64,000 bases of DNA from Pomacea canaliculata. Taxonomy: Eukaryota > Mollusca > Gastropoda > Architaenioglossa > Ampullariidae. A program made the translations under genes and the position numbers. Numbering within the stretch: the stretch's first letter is position 1; each line of letters starts with the position of its first letter. Under the pieces are notes generated by a model. That model was given only the letters and a program-made list of their open reading frames with translations, searched no databases and was not told where the DNA came from. Below are positions 1 to 9,387 of this stretch, one piece after another. Location of the stretch: NCBI RefSeq assembly GCF_003073045.1, contig NC_037592.1, forward strand, positions 19,859,844 through 19,923,843, in the 5' to 3' direction.

Positions 1-679
1 CGGAGAAGACCGTTGTGTTTTCTCGCTCACTTGGCTATTTTTAGAGAAAACTCTTTTCTCTTATATATGACGGGATTTTTCGAAGCTAACCAGCACTCGG
101 GTAGTGAATATATTTTACTACTTGGGAACTGATGAAAATGATTTGATATTGTATCGTCACCGAAAATGAGTAGCTGGTAAAAATTACAGACCTCTAAGAC
201 AATGGAAAGGAGGTGAAAAATCGAATACAAAATTCGACCACACATATATTACATAGCGAGGTAATTTTAAGTGTTAATCAGCAAGGGATTTACCACCAAC
301 AAATAATTTCCCAATGTCACAAACATAAAAGTATTGGAACAAAGGTGCAAATGTTGTTTAAAACAAAATCACAAGCTGGACGAGAAGACACTGCAGTGAG
401 TAACATACAAAACCAGAGAGGAAAGACAGGAAGAGACTGAGGCGGTAATGAGAAAGAGATACTGGGAACAAATTTACGTGATTATGTGTACTTGACAAGC
501 AAAAGAGGGTGACACCGGCACGCGAAGTATAAGAAAAAGCTCAGAAAGCAGGAGAAGAAATAGGCTGACAAGTGATAGTATTCTATGACACAGGACTACT
601 GATGATTTGTACATGGTACTCAAGACACTAGCTACGTTGTTAACATGAGATATGTGAAAAAGAAGGGGAAGTCACTGAC
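1..679. other. Probable first intron of the GPR19-like gene; nothing else recognised
   Basis: On the minus strand this lies directly after the GPCR exon, which ends at a GTCAGT donor at 679. The missing last part of the receptor (TM7 and C-terminal tail) should be encoded in a later exon. I translated the stretch on the minus strand and saw no NPxxY-type TM7 segment, so that exon is probably beyond the left edge. No repeats or RNA genes were recognised. Confidence 0.5.
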
Positions 680-1558
680 CTGCGCTATGTAGATGGGCGC
701 CATCATGATGACACAGGACAAGGTGACTATCAGCAACATTTTTACAGCCTTTACTTTGGTGCGGGGCACTGGGTTGGCAGTGCGGTGAATAGTTCGCACT
801 CCAGGTGCGCCTGTAGTCCATATATACCTGACCACCCGCGAGTAACCTACCCCTGTTATTAAGGTAGGCAACAGAAATTGGCACAGCACCAGCACAAGTC
901 CATACGTCTTGCCGGACCACTCCCAGGCAGGCACGAACGTCGGGCACACGTACACTGTCTCCGCGTTCGGGTCGAAGGTGCTACCTGAGGTGGTGAGCGG
1001 GCTGGAGCTGAAAGTCACTGCTGAGGCCTGGGAAGATGTAGGCTGCAGGACCTGAAAGAAGTAGAAGCAGAAGGAGGAGAGGGAGGCGGCGGCCACCCAA
1101 CAGCAGGCGATCATGCGCTTGGCCGTGCTCCGCGTCACCTTGAAGCTCAACGGATATATGATAGTGTAGAAGCGGTCAATGCAGATGGAGACGAGGACAA
1201 AGATGGCGGCCGCTGGGGCCGCGAACTGCACAAACCTGATGACTTTGCACAGAAACTGGCCTGTCAGCCATGACCCCGCGATGACCCGTGCCGTCACAAA
1301 AGGCAGGCAGATCACGGACAGACAAAGGTCGGACATGGCTAGCGATACGACAAAAAAGTTGGTGGTGGACTGGATCCGACGGCTGCGGTGGATGACCAGG
1401 CACACCAGCACGTTGCCCAGCAACGACAACAGCCACAGCACCCCCAGCGTTAGGGTCTCTGCAACCACCGCTGACGTGCGGGACTTGCCTAGCAACCCCG
1501 ATACCAAGCCGTCTGTGTTGTGCTGCGGGTCATTGGTGCTGCTGCTGTTGTTGTTCAT
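680..1558 (-). CDS. GPR19: GPR19-like class A G-protein-coupled receptor, first coding exon (TM1-TM6)
   Basis: This is a rhodopsin-family plasma-membrane receptor; vertebrate GPR19 is its closest recognisable relative. The exon encodes 293 residues with an Asn/Ser-rich extracellular start (N4 glycosylation sequon). TM1 is about 32-57 with N49, TM2 65-90 with D77, TM3 103-126, TM4 148-168, TM5 217-241 and TM6 274-293. C104 and C205 fit the conserved TM3-EL2 disulfide. The TM3 end reads IDRFYTIIYPLSFKV, so DRF replaces DRY, as in GPR19. The third loop and TM6 start (IHRTANPVPRTKVKAVKM) also match GPR19. The frame runs on past 680 as open sequence, but CAG/GTCAGT at 680/679 is a good donor, and the protein stops resembling the family there. 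TM7 and the tail are not seen. Ligand unknown; the signalling role is inferred from the family only. Confidence 0.9.
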
Positions 1559-2210
1559 CGTGTTACATCGTCACGTGACTTGCGTCCTACGTCCGCCAGC
1601 CTTCGTGACAGAATTTGCCTGAGGAAAACAAGTCAACTTTCGTACAGTTATCATGATTTGTGTCTCTCAAAGATATACTTTTTCTCATTGTCTTCTGCTG
1701 ACGGCACAAAGTATGGAAAGACGAGAAAAAAGGATGAAGACAAAAGAAAACAAGAACAAGATTGTAAACAAAGCGAGAACAAAAATAAGACCAAACATAA
1801 GAACATTCGGAAAAATAAAAAGCTATAAGCAGAACAAGAACTAGACTATAAACTGCTCAGTACAGTTCATATTATACCCAAGGTCCCTCTGACGCTGGAC
1901 GAGGTCACGCAGTGTGCTTAATTGATTTTGCAGCTCTTGTACTTTTTTTCATTATCCTGGCCTTCGTTTGCAAATGGCTGACAAAATGGATGGGGTCCAT
2001 ATTTTCTCGCACGCTTGTGAATGCCTTTTTTCCCCACTGTATTTGGCTACCCTCTATGTCGATACTTCCGAATTTCCTGCTAAAATCTTACCTCAAGACT
2101 CCTCATTCCATGGGAAAAGTCAGCAGAAAAGAGATAGGAGGGAAGGATTTCAGGCTGAGGAAATTTGACCTTAACGACAGGTATAAATTTTTTCACTCTT
2201 TAATGTTTAG
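1559..2210. other. 5' flank of the GPR19-like gene; no gene seen
   Basis: This holds any 5' UTR or promoter of the minus-strand receptor. A purine-rich, A-rich stretch at about 1720-1850 gives open frames on the plus strand but no recognisable protein. A CACGTG E-box occurs at about 1573-1578, within 20 bases of the receptor start codon; its function is unknown. Confidence 0.4.
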
Positions 2211-2312
2211 CTCATCCGCAACAAAGTCGATGAACTGGAGGTACATGTTAGCTCTCTGCGGGAGTTTAAAAAAGCGTTTCTCCTTCTTTTCACTGAGACT
2301 TGGTTGGGTGAG
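2211..2312 (+). pseudogene. Non-LTR retrotransposon endonuclease fragment
   Basis: Translating 2211-2312 gives an uninterrupted stretch starting LIRNKVDELEVHV and ending LLLFTETWLGE. This is the signature of the N-terminal apurinic-like endonuclease of many LINE ORF2 proteins (leading RNKVDEL, then the FTETWL strand). Similarity fades on both sides, so it is a short relic. The longer open frame overlapping it in another frame (1912-2478) looks spurious. Confidence 0.6.
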
Positions 2313-3041
2313 ACCGGCAGTAACAATAGTTTATAATAATTATACCAGCGGGTTTGGCTACTCCATTCGTATGGGCAGATCCATTATCACCAAGAAATCT
2401 AACGGTGGAAGTGTGTTGTATGTAGTAACAAACGCTACTGCACATGGCCGCCGAGAGTCAGCACGAGCCCCGGGGTAGACGATCTCTCCGGCCCCCTTGT
2501 AATCGTAAATTATCTTCCCAGTATATAATAATATCCTTACAACTCGATTGCCAATATCTAATTGCCAATATGCCAATTTCATTTAGTAACGTAATATAGA
2601 CTGCTAACACTAGGACAAATGCACTAGGATCTACATCACTACTTGAACAATAACATGTTTATACGTGAATGATAAGTAAATGAGGAAAACTAATGGTAAA
2701 GAATCAAATCTGTAGTATCCCGCTACTAGAGTGAGGAATGTTACGTCAGCCTTTCTTTAAAAGAAAAGGAAAAGAAGAAGGAAAAAATCCACTGACCAAG
2801 GGCGGGCCCCTTCACAGCCGCTGCCCCGGGTACACCTGACCCGGCTACTGCAACACCGTTGTGTACCACCGATATTGAACCACTCCTCTTTTTCCCTACG
2901 GAATCCCTTCAGCTGTTCTTGACCCTTGTATATGTATTCGTCCACGCATCAATTCCAAAGCCCAAGTTCACTTCATTGCCTACGTTACAAACCCGGATTT
3001 AAAAGCTATGAGCAACATGTGTAACATTTCGTTAATATGTT
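2313..3041. other. Intergenic, nothing recognised
   Basis: No coding similarity, inverted repeat or RNA gene was seen. A GC-rich patch at about 2790-2850 lies within otherwise AT-rich sequence. Confidence 0.3.
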
Positions 3042-3290
3042 AACATGCTCATACTCCTAAGGAGTATTCTCTTCAGAAGAAGAACGAAACATGGACAGCA
3101 TACGAGAGACAGGAAAACAAATAGCATAGGAGCTATAAAAGAATAAACAACCGAATAAAATCAAATACAGGAAACACAAAGAGGAGCCATATAACAAGAA
3201 CAAGAGCTGAGAGTAACATGATATTGCAAAAGGACTAGCATTATGGGAAAGGTTGTCAATAATAATGAGAATTTATAAAGCACAATATCT
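3042..3290 (-). mobile_element. CR1/L2-like LINE 3' tail, copy 1
   Basis: The segment shares, in order, the blocks CTCATACTCCTAAGGAG, a tract around ACATGGACAGCATA, CAAAGAGGAGCCA and AAAAGGACTAG with the stretches at 23330-23565 and 30270-30545. The 30 kb copy continues into reverse-transcriptase sequence on the minus strand, so these stretches are 5'-truncated 3' ends of one LINE family. No coding part remains in this copy. Confidence 0.6.
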
Positions 3291-3316
3291 CATCCAAAGG
3301 GAAACCTATTGCGCTG

Positions 3317-3412
3317 AACAAGATCACATAACAGTAACAAAGATGTAGAACAAGATCACAAAATAGTAACAAAGATGTAGAACAAGATCACAAAATAGTA
3401 ACAAAGATGTAG
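3317..3412. repeat. Tandem repeat, three 32-bp units
   Basis: Three consecutive 32-bp units begin at 3317, 3349 and 3381, each starting AACAAGATCACA and ending AACAAAGATGTAG. Units 2 and 3 are identical; unit 1 differs at two positions. No coding role is evident. Confidence 0.9.
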
Positions 3413-5013
3413 AAGGAAGAACAACACGAGGACTCGCTGCGTTCCGGCAGTAAAGGGTGATCACTGTAGATGTAGCTTAACGACTCCAGAGAAGAATTAG
3501 GTTAGTGACATCAGGAGGATACTGGGAAGATATTGAGTAATCTTGAGAAAATGGAGAAATGTTATCACATGAAACTGTAAGAGGGTGATCATCACTTCAG
3601 CTTATTCAATGCAGCTCAAAGCCGCTGCCAAAGCGAGTGAAGATGGCGGGAATAGAAAGCAGCCAATAGGTCCAAACAGTTCGCACTTCAAACTAACATT
3701 AGATACATTATATACAGTCCTGTTGCAAACAAGAAGAGGAAGAAAAAGCAGCAGAAACACATGTAAACATGAAAGTCCAACAATTTTATCGAAATCGAAG
3801 CACGACCACAAAACATAAACAATATCAAGGAGAGCCTATCCCCTCAGCCTGTTAGGTGAAGGGACAGAACTCTCCAGATGCGAGACGATTCTGTGGATAA
3901 TGGTCATATTTAAAGTTCCGATTGGGCTCTATCAGCAACTTAATTAAAAAAAGCTGTATGTTATCGGTGCGTAATTCAGCAACGACTAACAAAGATGTGT
4001 GTACATAAATTCTCGTTATCTAAACATCTTGCCTGGTCCTAATTTGTTTCCTGACCAGAAACACGTACAAAAGCGGGCGATCTTATTTATTATTTAATCT
4101 GAGTTGACAGCTACCACTGCGAACGAAGTTTAATACTATTTATAGAAAAACAAGCGCAGTAGCTCATGGCTACGTCCTGTGTCGTGAAAAATAAAGATTC
4201 TATATGTTTTTATACGTTCTCACCTCCTTGATGCACAGTGTCTCCCTTCTTTCTCTTTCAACACATATAATTATGAAGTTGTATGCACTATGTACTTATA
4301 CAGGTTGCGCAGTTGAGAGTGAGAGATAGCAAGCGAGAGGAGCGGTAGAGAACGTACTGATGTATGCAAAGAAGAAAGAAAAAATATGGAAAGGGTATAG
4401 ACAGGGATAGAGTGACTAACAGAGTGACAGACATACAAAGTCATAACATGGATCATGCTTTTTTATCAGTAGATATATGTTAGGAATTATGTCATTTATC
4501 GACAGAAGAAGAAAATCTTCGTTACAACCCCCCCCCCCCTCCTGCTTCAACATAATTTTTAGGCTTAGACGTAAAGGAAACCGGAAGGTAGGTGCACTCA
4601 TTTACCTCCCTCTGCAGGCAATAGATCCTGCTCTTTCATGGTCCTCGTGGCAAAGATGCGTTGTCAGTGTCAACAAGTTGTTTTCTGTCTGAGTAATAGG
4701 ATTAGTTTCATGAGGTTAGTCTCCAACCCCATCGACTTAGTCCGACGGCTGTGGTAACAACTCCTAGGGTCTTCATCGTCCCACTGCTGTAGAAAACAGC
4801 CCGCTCTCTTTTTGCTCAGCTATAAAACCATAGTCTATCGCTATAAATAGATAACGATAATTATCACAGAAACATCGGGATGTAACACTTGTTTTGGTCT
4901 TTCCCGCCGTAGGAGACAAAAGAGTTATTTTTGCATTGCGCTGCCACTGAAAATATTTCCTGGATGTAATCTGCAGCCATTTCTCCAGCTGAAGCACATT
5001 CGATGTTGCGGCT
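3413..5013. other. Intergenic, no gene recognised
   Basis: Short open frames on both strands show no family resemblance and have no convincing splice context. There is a C10 homopolymer at about 4530-4541 and a purine-rich stretch at 4310-4430. Nothing else is supported. Confidence 0.3.
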
Positions 5014-5223
5014 ATGCTGACAGCTGCAGATGTGGATACGTTGGCAAATGAAGTTACAGATAAGCTGACCGATGCTGATGATGTGGATACTTTTGAAGAT
5101 GCTGACGTAGATATGTTGGCAGATGATTTTATGGATAAGTTGACCTATTCTGATGGGGATATGTTGGTAAATGAAGTTATGGATACGTTGGCAGACGATG
5201 ATTCTAATTTGTCGTTTTATTAG
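5014..5223 (+). repeat. Degenerate minisatellite with an open acidic frame
   Basis: The region is built from diverged units of about 51 bases. On the plus strand it is open for 69 residues and reads as 17-residue repeats such as DVDTLANEVTDKLTDAD, DVDMLADDFMDKLTYSD and GDMLVNEVMDTLADDDS. The opposite strand is also open, giving an IC/QRIH-rich peptide. The acidic heptad-like frame could be an exon of a repetitive protein, but no splice partners or known domain were found, so I call it a repeat. Confidence 0.5.
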
Positions 5224-7130
5224 GGGTTGGAGAAGACACTGGCAGGTAGACAGTCCTTTAAGCACCGTGATGTGTTGAATACGAAGTGACCACCTTGAAC
5301 GTGATCAGCAACATATTGCACAAATTCTCATTCATAAACTTTTAGGAAGTTCCCGGTATATGTTGCCCACAACGCTGTGACCTGACATCGGCAGGTAGAG
5401 GGTGTATAGCGTACCTTGTTTCTACTGTAGGTGACAGGTGCACGCTGGCCACTGATCCATGTCACAGAGAGCTGCGGACGCCTGAAGGCCACGTTCCACC
5501 CACATTGAATGAGCTCAGCAGCCCTGCTCGATGTCTGCGACTGACGTGTCAGGCGCTGCTAGAAATCGCGTTGTCATGGCAAAGCTAGGCTTATTGACTG
5601 CGCGAGCCCTCACGCGAAACCCGCACGCGCGCAGGCAGCTAGGAGAAGCAGCTGGCGTGCGCGCGGAGGCAAAAATAACGAGTGCACCAAGGAATCACAA
5701 CTTCCAGCATCAGTTGTTAGGCTGCTGTTGTAGTTGTTGATGTGGACTGGCCTGATGCTGGTGTCGTGGTTGTGGCTTGTGTTTGACCCATGTCCGTTCC
5801 TCCGCGTGGGCTTGTCTCTCCTTCCTCGTGCAGCGTCTATCTTCTTTCTCTTTACCATTATCTTTTTCTCGCCCTCATTAATTCTCCTCTTGTTGAGGAT
5901 GACGATGCACAGCGAACTGGAAGAGAATCAAGAAATATATCAAAGCTCTTTGCTGTATCTGAACAATGTTTGGGCTACAAAACAAACTTATCGACACAAA
6001 GATCTGAGAAGTCATGCTTTAACTGTAACTATGGCCTGTAAGATAATGCGTGTCTCTGCAGCACGCGGTGAAACTATTTCCGCTTAATTAGCTCCTGTGC
6101 CGTCAAACGAATGCAAAACTGCTACAAACCCGCTGCCGCTACCGCTGCCAGAGATCGCCTGTCGCACCGGTACGCTGCACCCAACAGACATGGAGGTTGT
6201 CGCCGGATGCACGCTCGCAACCGCTCAAGCAGCCGGCACAAACACACACCCACTCGCTCGGCCAACGACGGCGCGCGACGTTCCAGCCGAACCACAGAAG
6301 AGCCCAGACCACACAAAACCCACAAAAACAAAATGAACGGTCCAAAACAACAAATGTTATTACACACATGAAATAATACTAATAAAAACCTCTCACACAC
6401 ATGCACACCCACACTTAAAAGAGAGAAGGAAAAAATCTGCCTTGTGCACAGGCAAGAGACAAAGATAAAATAAAAATAAGAAAAGAAAAACTAAAGGGGA
6501 GGGAGACACAGGGGGACACAACACCCGTAAGAGCTGCATGGTAGCTCTGGGGGCGAAGTTCCATCGCGCCGGCCTTTTCTGCGTCACTAAACCGTTGACC
6601 TCCCGAGAGCTGGCCGGTCGTCAGGCGAGCTCCGCGCGTGCGAGCTGTCACCCGTTTCACCGCAGCACGGCTCGGTCCACATTTGCATGCGCGGCCTTGA
6701 CACTCCGACCCTCGATCGGGGAACGCCTAGGAAAATCCACGGGTGCGCATGCACAAACCAACTAAAATTGCTACGTTTCTAACTCTAAGCTTTATTGTTA
6801 TCCAGGTGTGAAAGGTCATTAAGTTATTTGCCGTCTTGTGCATATTTATTTCACGGGAATTAAACACATAACTATTAGGGATAGACGAAGGAACATCCAA
6901 ATTTTTCTTCGCCTCCCATTTCAATTACACTACCGTCCTCATAAAACAATTAAAACGCACAATGTAAATGTGTTCAAAACAACATTGTTTTAAAAAAATC
7001 TTAGGATTTAAATGTATTAAACAAAAAATAGTGTTTAAGGCACGTTCCTTATAGCCTTAGTCTGAATCAAGAAACGATAAACTTACTACAAACTTCCTAT
7101 GGCTATGTACGTGTCTCTGGCTTACACCAA
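5224..7130. other. Intergenic; CpG-richer island at about 5520-6750
   Basis: 5520-5660 and 6120-6750 are visibly richer in CG dinucleotides than the flanks (many CGCGC and GCGCG motifs). Open frames here exist on both strands, as expected from GC-rich sequence, and none resembles a protein family. The island could be a promoter, for example of an upstream noncoding exon of the minus-strand GPCR about 4-5 kb away. That is inference; no TATA box or splice evidence was found. Confidence 0.3.
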
Positions 7131-7320
7131 CCACAAACTATTAATATCCCTGGACTGCTTGCAGACTATTTTTTTTTTTTTTTCAGTCAACTAGTAGAAC
7201 GAGGCTACTTAGGCTCCAACGCTTCAGGTTAAGCCTACCGTGGTTTAGCGAATAACTTCAATGACTAAGTCAGCAAAGTCTGCAAGAGTAACAACATGAA
7301 AGGTAGGTTTATACTGCTGC

Positions 7321-7503
7321 ATGGTAGAATGCAACTGTGCAAATGTCAAATCTTTCAGTGTAAATTTTTTTTCTCTTCCGAGGGCAGGTATATCGGCAGA
7401 GCATGACAAGTGGCGAGCGGCTCTCATTCATGCTATAGGCCGTTCCGACAAAAGTTTCAAGCCATTCAGAGCCAAGATTTATTCAAGGCACTTTGAAGAA
7501 TAA
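7321..7503 (+). pseudogene. THAP-domain relic inside the P-like element
   Basis: A 60-residue frame starts MVECNCANV and contains FFSLPRAG, then KWRAALI and FRAKIYSRHF. THAP domains are C2CH zinc fingers with an N-terminal Cys pair, a central W and a CxxHF end. Here the W is kept and the terminal CSRHF has become YSRHF, so one zinc ligand is lost. In the copy at 52.7 kb that Cys is intact but the N-terminal Cys is changed. The frame stops right after the domain and no catalytic region follows, so this is a relic. Confidence 0.6.
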
Positions 7504-8139
7504 TGCATTTAAAAAGGTACTGAACTTGTTGGCTCACTTATTAACTTCTTACTCTTCTCTGTCCTATACATGTTTTAGTTTGCAACTATAAAGGCTTAGA
7601 CAATTTTCAAATGGCCGAAGATATGCCCAGAAAAAAAGCTAATTTAGTTATTAATAATCGCGTCATTCATTAAATTACTTGAGAAGTGTATTGATTAAAT
7701 ATTCTTCTTATTGTTTTAAAAAGATCGTTGTATAGGAATAGACCAAGATCAACATCAGTGCTTTTAGTTCACGTACCCCTTCGCCGACACATAGATGATT
7801 TAAGATGTTTTGTTATGCTGTAAACCAGTATCAGACTTTTTAAATCAAGAATAATAAATAAAAGGGGATTTTATATAAAAGCGAGAGAGCAAAGGGAAGC
7901 ATTTATGCGAACACTTCAGTGATTGTATATCTCCGTGTTTATGTGCGTTTCATATTATTATTATTTCGTAAGAAAGATGTCAGACTAGTGAAGCAAATAC
8001 ATTTGTTTTCGAAATAGGCACAAGTTTGGCGTGTAAAAAAAACAAAACAATGCACTTAAGGTAATTATATTGTTGACATCAAAAGTCTCGTTAAATTCCA
8101 TCTTCGCGATGCTCTTCCGGCAGTAAGGTCTTCTGGTTT

Positions 8140-8467
8140 GCCGAGACTGACCGCGGAGAACTTAGCAAGAGGCCAAGAGTGAGTCTCGGCAGAAAGACAT
8201 CATTCCACCTATATATATCTACGTCCATGCACAACCGCATGTGACCGCAGATTGGTCAGCACATAGGAAGCCTATTATACATGCTGTCCGCTCAGATTTA
8301 CGGTTTCATTGTATCCATTCCAGACAACACCGAAGCTAGTACCACATCTGACTGTAGAGATCGAAACTTTAAGAAGACTCACGACACACCATGTATTTAT
8401 GGACTGATGTCTGTATGCCGAGACTCACTCTTGGCCTCTTGCGAAGTGATCTGCTATTAGTCTCGGC
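8140..8467. repeat. 51-bp inverted repeat with nested ends
   Basis: Arms at 8140-8190 and 8417-8467 are reverse complements over most of their length, sharing GCAAGAGGCCAAGAGTGAG in the same phase. Each arm also begins with GCCGAGACT and ends with AGTCTCGGC, so each carries its own short terminal inverted repeat. The spacer is 226 bp. The structure sits inside the right half of the P-like element, as if a small foldback element had inserted there. Confidence 0.8.
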
Positions 8468-8642
8468 AGCCGTAAGAATGTGAATAAACCGGAAGCTATG
8501 TCGTTTCCTGCCTCTTTTTAGTATTTAATCTGAAATGTGAAAAAACCGGAAGTTTTGTGGTTCGCAGCCTCGTTCTAGCAGTTAAGTGAGGGGGGGGGGG
8601 GAAAAAATCGTCTGCCACTTGTCCAGGGATATTAGTTCGTGG

Positions 8643-9387
8643 ACACACTAACACATGTTACCAGTCTACCAGGGACTCCCTGAGATAACAAACCCGCAGA
8701 CATGTATAAAGATTCCGTGATGAAGGCCCTTTTCCCTCTTTGTAAATTGTCGTGAGCCACACTAAATGTGTACACTAGCTTCCTTTGTACCAACGGGCGT
8801 TTATGATGAAGGAGTGTATTTGCGTGGGTGGCAGAGGAAAGTCACTAAGGTGCTGACGTCATTACAGGATGATCAGGATCCAAGTGCCCTTGTCTCACCC
8901 TTAAAGGAAAAGGAAATTATGTTTATTTGTAATGCGTGCTTTTGATGTCTTACACTATCCCCACATTGTTGCACGTATGACTCAGGTACCAAATAAATAA
9001 AGATAAAATCTGAAAATCGAGAAGCTCCGCTGACGCAGTAGATGCACAAACCTCTCCATGCTACGTGCTTTCACGACAGTGATTACTCCAATAGCGCTGT
9101 TTCAGGACCGCCGCACACTCCCTACTAACATCGGCTTTTGCCATCCTTTCGCTCCTGCCTGCTCAGCTTATCTCTTCTAAAGTGTAGACGCCCAGGTTAG
9201 ACAGGCTGTGTGAGCGGTTGAACGGAGGAGAGGCTGTTGGGCTAGCCGCGCGGTGTGCGACAGGAAGGCAGACAAGAAGGCCAGCCGCTGTGTTTATGGT
9301 TTGAGTGGAACTGGAAGCTGCGTAACCAGACCTCGTCGAACTGTTGGTGTTCTTGGATATTTTTGCTGCAGTCATTCACATCCAAAC
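8643..9387. other. 5' flank of the tetraspanin gene
   Basis: This interval should contain the tetraspanin promoter and 5' UTR. No clear TATA box is placed suitably. CG content rises from about 9180 and continues into the first intron (to about 9550), which fits a TATA-less CpG-type promoter. This is inference from composition only. Confidence 0.35.

Larger units (their letters stand above)
7131..8642 (+). mobile_element. Non-autonomous DNA transposon with THAP relic (P-like), copy 1
   Basis: The ends are inverted: the left end has CCACAAACTATTAATATCCC then TGGACTGCTTGCAGAC, and the right end read backwards has CCACGAACTAATATCCC then TGGACAAGTGGCAGAC. Both continue into a pyrimidine run and a block containing AGTAGAACGAGGCT or CTAGAACGAGGCT. 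The total is 1512 bp. The left part holds a THAP-type open frame (7321-7503); the rest has no transposase core. THAP domains are the DNA-binding module of P-element transposases, so a P-like origin is likely. I could not find a clean 8-bp target duplication. Related pieces lie at 35186-35335 and 52694-53090. Confidence 0.65.

Noticed and set aside
1912..2478. 188-codon open frame on the plus strand
   Set aside because: It overlaps a genuine LINE endonuclease fragment in another frame and shows no domain or splice context, so it is a chance frame.
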